From NCBI GenBank assembly GCA_943914835.1, contig CALUDO010000018.1, forward strand, positions 1 to 22,175: DNA of 22,175 bases. The letters are read 5' to 3'. The DNA comes from an uncultured Eremococcus sp. GTDB lineage: Bacteria; Bacillota; Bacilli; Lactobacillales; Aerococcaceae. A model generated the notes under the pieces. That model did no database searches, was not told where the DNA came from, and saw only the letters and a list, made by a program, of their open reading frames with translations. Positions 1 to 7,434 of the stretch are shown here, one piece after another (positions within the stretch are counted from its first letter, which is position 1; every line of letters starts with the position of its first letter). The position numbers and the translations under genes were made by a program.

Positions 1-16
1 CTATAAGGGACCTTAA

Positions 17-45
17 TGGAAAAACACTAAGATTTTTGTTATAAT
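17..45 (+). promoter_or_regulatory. Promoter of the amino acid ABC importer operon
   Basis: A TGGAAA -35-like hexamer at 17-22 lies 17 bases before a perfect TATAAT at 40-45. A second TATAAT overlaps at 45-50. The start codon follows at 77 behind the ribosome site GAGGTG (64-69). The -35 matches poorly, so the perfect -10 carries the call. Confidence 0.55.
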
Positions 46-76
46 ATAATTACAAAATTTTAATGAGGTGTAAATA

Positions 77-1543
77 ATGAAAGGAATAAAGCAGAAAGTG
101 ACCCCTCTTAAAGGGATTGGTCTCTTTCTAGTCTTGTTTACCTGCTTGTCTATTATAATGGGTTTGATTTTCCCCCTTACAAGCCAAGCGGCGGATGAGA
201 AGGAAACCTATACGATTGTATCTACAGAACAGTACGCTCCCTTTGGCTATATTAATGGGGACGGTGACCTGGTAGGAATGGAGGTAGACATCCTAGATGC
301 TATCTCAAAGAGTCAGGGTATTACCTTTGAGAAGAAGACCATGCCATTCTCATCTGGTCTCCAAGCCTTAGAAGCAGACCAAGTTGATGGGATGATAGCT
401 GGGATGGGAATCACTCCCGAACGTCAGCAGTCCTTTGATTTCTCAGACCCTTATTATGAAAGTGGATCTATCTACGCAGCTCGTAAAGGTGAAGGGATTC
501 AAAGTTTGGAAGACCTTAAAGGCAAACGTGTCGCTGTAAAAATCGGGAGTCTGGGGTCTGACCTAGCCAAAGAAATGGCTGGCGATTATGGCTTTAGAAT
601 TGCTGAGTTTGAAGAATCAGTGAATATGTATCAGGACGTTGCCACAGGGAATTCTGATGCGGTTATCGAGGACTACCCAGTCATTATGTTTGCCATTAAT
701 ACCGGAACGGTTGATTTAGAAGCCGTCGGTGATGAAATTGATAAGATTCCCTTTGGCTTCGCCGTTAATAAGGGCAAGAATCAGGAGCTCTTAAAGAAAT
801 TTAATGCAGGTCTGGCTGAGCTAAAAGAGTCTGGGGAACTTGATAAGATTATTGCTAAGTATACCAGTGACCAAGCTCAAACCGAGGAGGTAGACACAAG
901 CTTTATGGGACAATTAACACAGAACTGGGGAGCCCTCTTATCTGGATTAGGGACTACCTTATTAATCACCATCCTTTCCGTACTTCTAGCCTTAGTCTTA
1001 GGAACCTTATTAGGGTTGATGCGGACGTCTAAGAATGCTTTCTTAGCTGGCTTTGCTAGAGCTTATATTACGCTAATGCGAGGGGTGCCACTCTTGGTAC
1101 TAGCCTTCTTCTTCTACTTCGGTTTGCCCCAATTATTAGGAATTACTATTGATGCCCATATTGCCGGGGTTGCGACCCTGGGCTTGAATTCAGCAGCCTA
1201 TATCGCTGAAATTGTGCGCGGTGGGATTGATGCCATTGCTAAGGGGCAATTTGAAGCAGGCCGGTCTCTAGGCCTGTCTTCTAAGACAACCATGAAGAAG
1301 ATTATCCTTCCTCAGTCCTTTAAGATTATGGTTCCTTCACTCTTAAATCAATTTATTATTACCCTAAAAGATACGTCCATTCTATCTGTGATTGGCTTGG
1401 TTGAATTAACTCAAACTGGACGTGTTATTATTGCTAGAACTTATCAATCAGGTTCTATGTGGTTGATTGTAGGAATTATCTACTTAATTATGATTACTGT
1501 CTTGACCAAAGTATCTGACTACCTTGAAAGGGAGCTGATCTAA
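77..1543 (+). CDS. Polar amino acid ABC transporter, fused substrate-binding protein and permease
   Basis: This 488-residue protein joins both extracytoplasmic capture and membrane passage of an ABC importer for polar amino acids such as glutamine, glutamate or arginine. Residues 1-38 form a signal sequence ending near TSQA; there is no lipobox cysteine, as expected when the binding domain is tethered by fusion. Residues 45-265 are a type II periplasmic-binding fold (family 3, with YAPFGY and FDFSDPYY segments). Residues 285-480 are a HisM/GlnP-type permease, with the ATPase-contact EAA loop near 393-412 (EAGRSLGL, then ILPQ). The TAA stop directly abuts the start of the ATPase gene. It resembles GlnP-type fusions of Lactobacillales but has one binding domain rather than two. 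The substrate cannot be settled from sequence alone. Confidence 0.93.
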   Translation: MKGIKQKVTPLKGIGLFLVLFTCLSIIMGLIFPLTSQAADEKETYTIVSTEQYAPFGYINGDGDLVGMEVDILDAISKSQGITFEKKTMPFSSGLQALEADQVDGMIAGMGITPERQQSFDFSDPYYESGSIYAARKGEGIQSLEDLKGKRVAVKIGSLGSDLAKEMAGDYGFRIAEFEESVNMYQDVATGNSDAVIEDYPVIMFAINTGTVDLEAVGDEIDKIPFGFAVNKGKNQELLKKFNAGLAELKESGELDKIIAKYTSDQAQTEEVDTSFMGQLTQNWGALLSGLGTTLLITILSVLLALVLGTLLGLMRTSKNAFLAGFARAYITLMRGVPLLVLAFFFYFGLPQLLGITIDAHIAGVATLGLNSAAYIAEIVRGGIDAIAKGQFEAGRSLGLSSKTTMKKIILPQSFKIMVPSLLNQFIITLKDTSILSVIGLVELTQTGRVIIARTYQSGSMWLIVGIIYLIMITVLTKVSDYLERELI

Positions 1544-2272
1544 TTGGCTATTGTTGAAGTGAAAGATTTGAAGAAAAGTTTCGGGAAAAATGTCGTTCTG
1601 AAGAAAATTAACATGGATATTAATCAGGGTGAAGTCGTCTGTATAATTGGTCCTTCAGGGTCAGGTAAGTCTACTCTCTTGCGCTGTTTAAACCGTTTGG
1701 AGACGATTCAGGGAGGAAGTGTTGAAGTAGCTGGTAAGCGCCTGTCCGACTCCAAGGCTAATATCGACGAGATTCGACAAAATATCGGAATGGTCTTTCA
1801 GCATTTTAACCTTTTCCCTCACATGACGGTTAAGGAGAATATTACCCTGGCTCCTGTTGAGCTGGATAAGATGTCTCAAGAAGAGGCTGATAGCTTAGCT
1901 ATGGAATTATTGGAGACGGTTGGTCTGGACGACAAGGGAGACTTCTATCCAACCTCGTTATCAGGAGGACAGAAGCAAAGGGTAGCCATTGCCCGTGCCT
2001 TAGCCATGAGACCAGATGTTATGCTGTTTGATGAACCGACATCGGCTTTGGACCCCGAAATGGTCGGGGATGTCCTGGAAGTGATGCAGAAATTAGCCAA
2101 GGATGGGATGACCATGGTGGTTGTAACCCATGAAATGGGCTTTGCCCGCGAGGTAGCCGATCGAGTTATCTTCATGGAGGAAGGTTACATTGTGGAAGAT
2201 GATAGTCCAGAAGTTATCTTTGACCATCCTAATGAATCCCGGACCAAGGAATTCCTAGATAAGGTTCTTTAA
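1544..2272 (+). CDS. Polar amino acid ABC transporter ATP-binding protein (GlnQ-like)
   Basis: This is the ATPase that powers the upstream fused binding protein/permease at the inner face of the membrane. Its 242 residues hold a full ABC set: Walker A GPSGSGKST at 36-44, Q-loop glutamine in VFQHFNLF near 86, signature LSGGQ at 139-143, Walker B VMLFDEP at 159-165, and the switch histidine at 196 (VVTHEMG). Length and motifs match the GlnQ/HisP/ArtP family. The start is TTG at 1544, immediately after the upstream TAA, with AAAGGGAG at 1527-1534 as ribosome site about 9 bases away. This arrangement suggests tight translational coupling between the two proteins. No other upstream start fits. The operon ends at the terminator beginning at 2300. 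Confidence 0.93.
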   Translation: MAIVEVKDLKKSFGKNVVLKKINMDINQGEVVCIIGPSGSGKSTLLRCLNRLETIQGGSVEVAGKRLSDSKANIDEIRQNIGMVFQHFNLFPHMTVKENITLAPVELDKMSQEEADSLAMELLETVGLDDKGDFYPTSLSGGQKQRVAIARALAMRPDVMLFDEPTSALDPEMVGDVLEVMQKLAKDGMTMVVVTHEMGFAREVADRVIFMEEGYIVEDDSPEVIFDHPNESRTKEFLDKVL

Positions 2273-2299
2273 TTAAATATCACCAAATCATCCTCTATC

Positions 2300-2333
2300 A
2301 AAGAGACCATCCATAAGGATGGTCTCTTTTCTT
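2300..2333 (+). terminator. Rho-independent terminator of the ABC importer operon
   Basis: A perfect 13-bp stem, AAAGAGACCATCC (2300-2312) with GGATGGTCTCTTT (2317-2329), has a 4-base ATAA loop and runs into T residues. Confidence 0.92.
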
Positions 2334-2441
2334 TGTTTATGAGGGAAATCAATAGAGTACTTGTTGATTTTTTAATCTTTTCATCGGATGGATTAAATTA
2401 ACGTTTTCACAACAAAATCTAAGTCCTTTCTCTTTAAGCTA

Positions 2442-2450
2442 TGTTAAAAT
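2442..2450 (+). promoter_or_regulatory. Extended -10 promoter of the MATE gene
   Basis: TGTTAAAAT combines a TG dinucleotide with TAAAAT at 2445-2450. I see no good -35 at the usual distance, which extended -10 promoters can tolerate. Confidence 0.45.
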
Positions 2451-2486
2451 GAAGGACATGACACTCTAGGGAGGTGACCTGTATAT

Positions 2487-3851
2487 ATGAAAGGAATATT
2501 TGGAAATATTGATTTAACCCAGGGATCCATTGGACAAGGCCTCTTATTATTTGCCGTGCCCTTGTTGATTACCAATATTTTTCAGCAATTATATAATGTA
2601 GCGGATACCATGATTGTGGGAAATTATCTGGGGGACCAAGCCCTTGCAGCGGTAGGAGCAACGGGTGCCATTTTTGAATTGGTAATTGGTTTTGCCTTAG
2701 GTATTGGCGCTGGTATGGCCATAGTGATTGCCCGCTATTATGGGGCACGTCAGTCTAAGATGGTTAAACAAGCAACGGCGGCCACCCTTATTTTAGGGAG
2801 TTTCTTATCGATCTTAGTCATGGTTTTAGGCCACTTTGGTCTTTACCCCCTCTTAGAATTATTAGGGACCCCTCCCGCTATTATTGATCAATCTTACACC
2901 TATATTTATCAGATTCTTATCTGGGTTTTTGTTGCCTTCGCCTATAATTTAGGGGCAGCTATGCTACGAGCTGTAGGTAATTCCCTGGTCCCCCTTTTGG
3001 TATTGGCCTTTAGTTCGGTATTAAATGTCGTCCTAGATTGGATCTTCATTGCTCAATTCAAGTGGGGCTTATTAGGGGCCGCTTATGCTACTATTATTGC
3101 TCAGGCTTTATCGGCTTGTCTGTGCTTTGCATATATATTTGTCAAGGTACCGGCCTTACTTCCTAGTAAAGATGACTTTGCTATCAATACCTATCTTTAT
3201 AGGGAATTAATGAATCAGGGATTGGCTATGGGCTTTGTGGCATCCATTGTGTCCATTGGAACTGTCATTTTGCAGACAGCTGTCAATGGTTTCGGAGTTA
3301 TGACCATTGCTGCCCAGACCTCCGCTCGTAAAATACTCTTCTTCTTCACCATGCCTCCGACTTCTTTGTCTACCGCTCTAACGACCATGGTGTCACAGAA
3401 TTATGGGGCAGGTAAGATGGGCCGAGTGAAAGAGGCCATGCGGTTAAGTAATTTAGCGGTGATTGCATGGTCTGTTCTGGCGGGTCTTGTCTTGGCTCTG
3501 GTTACTCCCGCCTTGATGCGGCTCTTATCTGGTTCCACCGACCCGGCTTTAATCCAAAGGGGATATCACTATATTTTAGTGGCCATTCCATTTACCCCAT
3601 TCCTAAATGTTCTGGTTAATTTAAGGGATAGCCTCCAGGGTTTGGGCTATAAGATTCAACCCCTCATGTCCAGTGTGATCGAATTAGTTGGAAAAATTCT
3701 TTTTGTTATCTCTATTATTCCTCACTTAGGCTACCTGGGTGTAATGCTAACTGAACCCTTGCTATGGACTATCATGTGTGGTCAGCTCTACTTAACCTAC
3801 CGGGAGAAGGTGAAAGAAGTCAGCCGTTTGAATACTGTTAAGATCAGCTAA
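2487..3851 (+). CDS. MATE family multidrug/cation antiporter
   Basis: This 454-residue polytopic membrane protein belongs to the MATE family, which exports drugs or metabolites in exchange for sodium ions or protons. It is hydrophobic throughout with about 12 predicted membrane segments. The first segment carries the family hallmark QQLYNVADTMIVGNYLG (about residues 33-49). The segment near 275-310 includes an AQTSARKI stretch that falls where the second half of the repeat begins. Length is typical (440-460). The ATG at 2487 follows a strong GGGAGGTGA ribosome site at 2469-2477. The gene stands alone between its own promoter and a terminator, with no regulator beside it. It most resembles the NorM/MepA/DinF side of the family; substrate is unknown. 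Confidence 0.9.
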   Translation: MKGIFGNIDLTQGSIGQGLLLFAVPLLITNIFQQLYNVADTMIVGNYLGDQALAAVGATGAIFELVIGFALGIGAGMAIVIARYYGARQSKMVKQATAATLILGSFLSILVMVLGHFGLYPLLELLGTPPAIIDQSYTYIYQILIWVFVAFAYNLGAAMLRAVGNSLVPLLVLAFSSVLNVVLDWIFIAQFKWGLLGAAYATIIAQALSACLCFAYIFVKVPALLPSKDDFAINTYLYRELMNQGLAMGFVASIVSIGTVILQTAVNGFGVMTIAAQTSARKILFFFTMPPTSLSTALTTMVSQNYGAGKMGRVKEAMRLSNLAVIAWSVLAGLVLALVTPALMRLLSGSTDPALIQRGYHYILVAIPFTPFLNVLVNLRDSLQGLGYKIQPLMSSVIELVGKILFVISIIPHLGYLGVMLTEPLLWTIMCGQLYLTYREKVKEVSRLNTVKIS

Positions 3852-3886
3852 TGGTCATGTTTTATATTCTATAATATAAGTGGAAG

Positions 3887-3929
3887 GTCCAGCCTCGCAA
3901 GTTAATGCTTGCGAAGACTGGGCTTTTTT
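3887..3929 (+). terminator. Terminator after the MATE gene
   Basis: CGCAAG (3896-3901) pairs with CTTGCG (3908-3913) around a TTAATG loop. Below an internal loop, CCAG (3889-3892) pairs with CTGG (3918-3921), followed by GGCTTTTTT. The T run is only on the plus strand, so it does not obviously serve the facing acetyltransferase gene. Confidence 0.82.
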
Positions 3930-3946
3930 CTACAAAGAAAGTTGGT

Positions 3947-4375
3947 TTACAGATATTTAACTAGGTGGTACTTGGTGACACCGGTGATTGGGACATCCTC
4001 GAGTCGAGTATACTCTTGATAGCCGAGTTTTTGATAGAAGCCCAAGGCCTGGTAGGACTTGGTTGATAGGGTGATTGAGCTTGCCTGATGACTTTTTGCA
4101 TGGCTTTCTAATCTCCTGATAAGTTCACTACCGATGTCTTGACCTTGATAAACTGGATCAACGGCTAGTCCTTTTATATGGTAGTTCTCATAGGACTGGC
4201 TAGCGACAATGCCACCAATCAGAGTGCCATCATCCCAGACGGCTAGAGAAAAAGTATCGAAATCCTCGGTTGGAGTGGCTGGCTTACCAAAATGATTTTG
4301 GTGTTGACGGTTGAAGATGTCTTGGATTTTCTGGTTAATCGTCGTGACATCTGATCCTAGGTAAAGTATAGGCAT
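3947..4375 (-). CDS. GNAT family N-acetyltransferase
   Basis: This small cytoplasmic enzyme (142 residues from the chosen start) should move an acetyl group from acetyl-CoA to an amine; the acceptor is unknown. The acetyl-CoA pyrophosphate loop is visible as YQGQDIGSEL around residues 76-85 (Q77, G78, G82), after the strand HIKGLAVDP. The C-terminal GFYQKLGYQ at 112-120 is the usual motif B region. I chose the ATG at 4375 because AAAGGAAGAG lies just upstream on the minus strand. An upstream in-frame ATG at 4411 would add 12 residues, but it has no ribosome site and lies upstream of the start site implied by the -10 at 4401-4406. The gene is monocistronic and convergent with the MATE gene. 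Confidence 0.85.
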   Translation of the reverse strand: MPILYLGSDVTTINQKIQDIFNRQHQNHFGKPATPTEDFDTFSLAVWDDGTLIGGIVASQSYENYHIKGLAVDPVYQGQDIGSELIRRLESHAKSHQASSITLSTKSYQALGFYQKLGYQEYTRLEDVPITGVTKYHLVKYL

Positions 4376-4400
4376 GGTTACTCTTCCTTTCTTTAGGCTC

Positions 4401-4429
4401 ATTATATGCAATAGGCTAGCCTTTGTATA
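4401..4429 (-). promoter_or_regulatory. Promoter of the GNAT gene
   Basis: On the minus strand a perfect TATAAT (4401-4406) lies 17 bases downstream of TATACA (4424-4429). Its predicted start site, near 4395, supports the inner start codon at 4375. Confidence 0.55.
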
Positions 4430-4556
4430 GAAAACTAGGCTTATAATAACACCAGATTCCAGAGGGGACTATCCTAGCCTTTCAATCGCTTTTCTAGGTG
4501 AAATAAAGTAAACTGTATGTAAGCGTACTTATAAAAAAAGATAAAGGAGACTTGTT

Positions 4557-5555
4557 ATGAAATCAGATCGCATGCGTGAATCAGACAATGTAGAAGACCG
4601 TCGAGGACAATCATCTGGCTCTTTTGGCAGAGGTTCCTTTGGCCGTGGGGGCGGTATGGGGTCTGGGGGAATCGGACTCCTACTGCAGCTTCTCTTGATG
4701 GGAGGCGGTCGGTCAAAATGGTTAATCCTAATTATTTTAGGCTTTTTGATTTTTGGAGGTGGAGCTGGTCTAGGGGGTATCTTAACAGGTGACCAGGGAA
4801 GTAATTCTGAAATTACTACCCAACAAGAGCGCCCACAAGACCAGAATCAGGGTCAAGAAGCGGAACGGGAAATTCAGAATCAGGACCAAGAAGCAGGAGA
4901 CGAAGTCACTGATGAAGAGGGAGCCTTCCTCAGTAAGGTATTAGCATCGACAGAAGACTTCTGGACTGAAACCTTTAAGGCCGAGGGCCTGTCTTATGAC
5001 CCGCCGCAACTGGTTCTTTACACTGGGGGGACTATGACAGGAGGATGTGGGATTGGTCAAGCCACTGCAGGTCCCTTCTACTGTCCAGGAGATAGTAAGG
5101 TTTATATTGATGTGTCCTTTTACCGAGAGTTACAAAATCGCTACCAGGCCAAGGGTGATTTCGCTATGGCATATGTCTTGGCCCATGAAGTTGGCCACCA
5201 CGTCCAAAACCAATTAGGCATTATGGATGACTATAACCAAGCTAGGCAGGGCTTATCTGAAACTAAGGCTAACCAACTCAATGTACGTTTAGAACTCCAA
5301 GCGGATTACTATGCTGGAGCCTGGTCTCATTATGTAGAAGGTCAGGGACTTTTGGATGAAGGGGACGTTGAGGAGGCTATTGAGGCAGCTAAGGCCGTTG
5401 GAGATGATACTATCCAACAAGAAACTTATGGTCGAGTGGTACCGGATGCCTTTACACATGGTAGTTCCCAACAAAGAACATCTTGGTTCAAACGTGGGTA
5501 TCAATATGGTGACCTAGAACATGGGGATACCTTTAAAGAAGACATTGACCTCTAG
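4557..5555 (+). CDS. Membrane-anchored neutral zinc metallopeptidase (YpfJ/PF04228 type)
   Basis: This 332-residue protein matches the putative neutral zinc metallopeptidase family typified by E. coli YpfJ, whose substrates are not well known. A short Arg/Gly/Ser-rich N-terminus (1-50) precedes one membrane segment at about 54-76. A Gln/Glu-rich linker follows (about 88-120), then the peptidase domain. Zinc ligands are in HEVGHH: H210, catalytic E211, H214. ELQADYYAG at 246-254 supplies the probable third ligand, E246. The motif GGCGIG (C164) and C176 in FYCPGD are family cysteines. Since the first segment lacks a cleavage site, the catalytic domain probably faces outside as a type II membrane protein. 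The ATG at 4557 follows AAAGGAG at 4543-4549. I see no clear terminator before the next gene. Confidence 0.9.
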   Translation: MKSDRMRESDNVEDRRGQSSGSFGRGSFGRGGGMGSGGIGLLLQLLLMGGGRSKWLILIILGFLIFGGGAGLGGILTGDQGSNSEITTQQERPQDQNQGQEAEREIQNQDQEAGDEVTDEEGAFLSKVLASTEDFWTETFKAEGLSYDPPQLVLYTGGTMTGGCGIGQATAGPFYCPGDSKVYIDVSFYRELQNRYQAKGDFAMAYVLAHEVGHHVQNQLGIMDDYNQARQGLSETKANQLNVRLELQADYYAGAWSHYVEGQGLLDEGDVEEAIEAAKAVGDDTIQQETYGRVVPDAFTHGSSQQRTSWFKRGYQYGDLEHGDTFKEDIDL

Positions 5556-5604
5556 TTAGCTAATGGAAACGATTTATTTTTTCTTGAAATTAAGAGCATA
5601 ATAT

Positions 5605-5633
5605 TTGAAATACTAAGAAGTTAGCTTTAGACT
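5605..5633 (+). promoter_or_regulatory. Probable promoter of the NADH peroxidase gene
   Basis: TTGAAA (5605-5610) is separated by 17 bases from TAGACT (5628-5633). The -10 matches four of six positions. The predicted start site would fall inside the PerR/Fur-like box that follows. Confidence 0.4.
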
Positions 5634-5635
5634 AT

Positions 5636-5650
5636 TTGTAATGATTATTA
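5636..5650 (+). promoter_or_regulatory. PerR/Fur-like operator
   Basis: TTGTAATGATTATTA matches 12 of the 14 defined positions of the PerR consensus (TTATAATnATTATAA) and is a near-perfect inverted repeat. It sits at the predicted start site of a peroxide-consuming enzyme gene, where a bound repressor would block transcription. AT-rich DNA gives such matches by chance fairly often, so the location matters as much as the match. Confidence 0.45.
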
Positions 5651-5691
5651 ATAGTTTATTGATAGTCGAATAATAAAGGAGGCTTTTCACT

Positions 5692-7059
5692 ATGAAAGTT
5701 ATTGTTGTAGGTACATCACATGCAGGATACGAAGCCGTTCAAACAATTCTCAAAGACCAACCTGATGCAGAAATCCACTTATATGAACGCGGAAAGACTG
5801 CTTCTTTCCTTTCTTGTGGGATTCAATCTTATTTAGAAGGTAAATCACCCTCACTTGATAGCTTACACTATGCCAATGCCCAATCATATGAAGACCAAGG
5901 AGTTCATGTTCACTTAAACTCAGATGTCGTTTCTTTAGATCCAGCCGCAAAGACTGTCACTGTGAAAACAGAAGCTGGTGAGAGTGAAGAGTCTTACGAT
6001 AAGATCTTCCTAAGTCCAGGGGCAGTTCCAGTGGAAATTCCTGTTCCAGGTTTAGATGCGGATGGCGTCTTCTATATGCGTGGCCGTGAATGGGCTGGGA
6101 AGATTAAAGAACGTATGTCTACGGCCAAGAAAACTGTTGTTGTCGGTGGTGGTTACATTGGGGTAGAAGTGGCAGAAGCCTTTACCAAGGCTGGTATTGA
6201 TACAACTTTAATTGATTTCCAACCCACTGTATTACCCACCTATCTTGATAAGGAATTCACTGATATCTTAATTGATAATGCTAAAGAAAATGGGCTTAAC
6301 TTCTATGGCGGAGAATCTGTCAAAGAAGTTCTAGCAGAAAACGGTAAGGTGTCTAAAGTTGTCACTGATAAAGGTGAATACGAAGCAGATACCGTTATCA
6401 TGGCGGTAGGGGTTCGTCCAAACACAGCGTGGTTGAAAGGAATCCTAGATCTTGATGATAAAGGCTTTGTCAAAGTGAACGAATATATGGAATCTTCTGC
6501 TGAAGGAGTCTATGTAGCCGGTGATGCCACCCATATTCCATTCGCACCTAACCACGGTAAGCGGCCAATTGCATTAGCTTCTAATGCGCGCCGTCAAGCG
6601 GTTATCGCTGCCAAGAACCTAGTCCATGGTAATGAAATGAAGATGGTTGAAGTATCTGGTACATCTGGTTTAGCCTTATTCGACTACCACTTTGCTTGTA
6701 CTGGGGTGAAAGATGTAGATAAGGATTCAGTGGATGCAGAAGTAGATTCTAAATACTATGTTGAGAAAATCTATCCAGATTTCATGCAAGAGGAACAAGA
6801 TGTTCATATGAAAATCCACTTTGAAAAAGATAGCCACAGAATTGTAGGGGCTCAATTAATGGCTAAGGATCCAAGTGTGATTATGTCTATTAATACTGTA
6901 TCAGTAGCAATTTCAGTTGGCTGGACTTTAGAAGACTTGGCTCTAGCTGATTTCTTCTTCCAACCAGAATATAACCGCCCATGGAACTTCTTGAATGTCC
7001 TTGCCCAACAAGCCATTGGAGACCACTTCACCTTTGGTTCAGACAAACAAATTTTCTAA
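5692..7059 (+). CDS. npx: NADH peroxidase-like FAD/NAD(P)-disulfide oxidoreductase
   Basis: This 455-residue cytoplasmic flavoprotein most likely reduces hydrogen peroxide to water with NADH. It has an N-terminal FAD site (GTSHAG, 7-12), a catalytic-type H10, and the single redox cysteine C42 in FLSCG, which cycles through a sulfenic acid. GGGYIG (152-157) binds NADH, and GVYVAGDAT (272-280) is the second FAD contact. From memory of E. faecalis Npx, segments such as SPGAVP, MRGREW, YLDKEFTD and RPNTAWLKG match it more closely than the water-forming oxidase Nox. The C-terminal dimerisation domain is complete (ADFFFQPEYNRPWN). The ATG at 5692 has a near-ideal AAAGGAGG ribosome site, implying high expression. 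A water-forming NADH oxidase or CoA-disulfide reductase remains possible. Confidence 0.85.
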   Translation: MKVIVVGTSHAGYEAVQTILKDQPDAEIHLYERGKTASFLSCGIQSYLEGKSPSLDSLHYANAQSYEDQGVHVHLNSDVVSLDPAAKTVTVKTEAGESEESYDKIFLSPGAVPVEIPVPGLDADGVFYMRGREWAGKIKERMSTAKKTVVVGGGYIGVEVAEAFTKAGIDTTLIDFQPTVLPTYLDKEFTDILIDNAKENGLNFYGGESVKEVLAENGKVSKVVTDKGEYEADTVIMAVGVRPNTAWLKGILDLDDKGFVKVNEYMESSAEGVYVAGDATHIPFAPNHGKRPIALASNARRQAVIAAKNLVHGNEMKMVEVSGTSGLALFDYHFACTGVKDVDKDSVDAEVDSKYYVEKIYPDFMQEEQDVHMKIHFEKDSHRIVGAQLMAKDPSVIMSINTVSVAISVGWTLEDLALADFFFQPEYNRPWNFLNVLAQQAIGDHFTFGSDKQIF

Positions 7060-7077
7060 TCATTAATAGCAAAAAAG

Positions 7078-7106
7078 AAGGACCAGCTTCCAGCTGGTCC
7101 TTTTTT
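7078..7106 (+). terminator. Terminator of the NADH peroxidase gene
   Basis: AAGGACCAGCT (7078-7088) pairs perfectly with AGCTGGTCCTT (7092-7102) over a 3-base loop, followed by T residues. Confidence 0.93.
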
Positions 7107-7334
7107 ATGCTCATGGAGATATTAATAGACCCTGGGTGGGTGACTCTTTTTTATGCGATGATGTGGTCTAGAATAAGTCATAAATAGTCATATTTTTTTC
7201 AAGACTGCTTAATGGTTAGGTAAAGTTTAGGCAGTAATATACAAGCATAGAACGAAGGCAAGCTCATTCTCCTTCTTCTATATAACACAGATTTAACCAA
7301 CTAGCTTGTCTAACTTCTATACATCTGCAAAGAG

Positions 7335-7367
7335 AAGATAGGGACGGATTTAATCCGTCCCTATCTT
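7335..7367. repeat. Perfect 16-bp inverted repeat
   Basis: The arms 7335-7350 and 7352-7367 are exact reverse complements, with core GGGACGGA / TCCGTCCC. There is no T run on the plus strand. On the minus strand the following bases are moderately T-rich, so it could end transcription of the secreted-protein gene at 7435-8250. Confidence 0.75.
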
Positions 7368-7378
7368 TGTGATATATG

Positions 7379-7416
7379 AAAGCTCCCAGGATCTAATTAG
7401 TCTTGGGGGCTTTTTT
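7379..7416 (+). terminator. Plus-strand terminator without an obvious gene
   Basis: AAGCTCCCA pairs with TGGGGGCTT (one G-U pair) around an AT-rich loop and runs into TTTTTT. It is oriented against the minus-strand gene that starts its 3' end at 7435 and lies well beyond the peroxidase terminator. Confidence 0.75.
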
Positions 7417-7434
7417 AGTTAATATTAGATTATA

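Larger units (their letters stand above)
7231..7416 (+). ncRNA. Candidate structured small RNA, unidentified
   Basis: The segment can fold into three consecutive hairpins and ends in its own terminator. The first arm nests AGGCAAGCT (7256-7264) with AGCTTGTCT (7303-7311), TAGAA (7248-7252) with TTCTA (7315-7319), and GCAG (7231-7234) with CTGC (7325-7328). The second is the perfect repeat at 7335-7367, the third the terminator at 7379-7416. I could not match it to 6S RNA, SRP RNA, RNase P RNA, tmRNA or a known riboswitch. The promoter is uncertain: TTCAAG (7199-7204) with TAAAGT 17 bases later is weak. The structure may instead be two unrelated terminators. Confidence 0.35.
7107..7434. other. 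Gene-free interval with stacked hairpins
   Basis: These 328 bases between two convergent genes hold no convincing coding sequence. The left part (7107-7225) shows nothing clear. From 7231 onward there is an imperfect long hairpin, then a 16-bp perfect inverted repeat, then a plus-strand terminator. No plus-strand gene precedes that terminator after the peroxidase terminator, which is why a small RNA is proposed for 7231-7416. Confidence 0.6.

Noticed and set aside
4413..4480. AGGCTAG/CTAGCCT inverted sequences between the GNAT and metallopeptidase genes as a terminator or small RNA
   Set aside because: Arms are short and about 55 bases apart with no T run; the segment overlaps the GNAT promoter.
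6981..7187. A 68-codon plus-strand reading frame overlapping the end of the NADH peroxidase gene
   Set aside because: It lies in another frame of a well-supported gene, has no ribosome site, and continues across that gene's terminator.
7231..7416. 6S RNA, SRP RNA or tmRNA at the hairpin cluster
   Set aside because: The ends do not pair into a long closing stem around a central bulge, and the conserved sequences of SRP RNA and tmRNA are missing.
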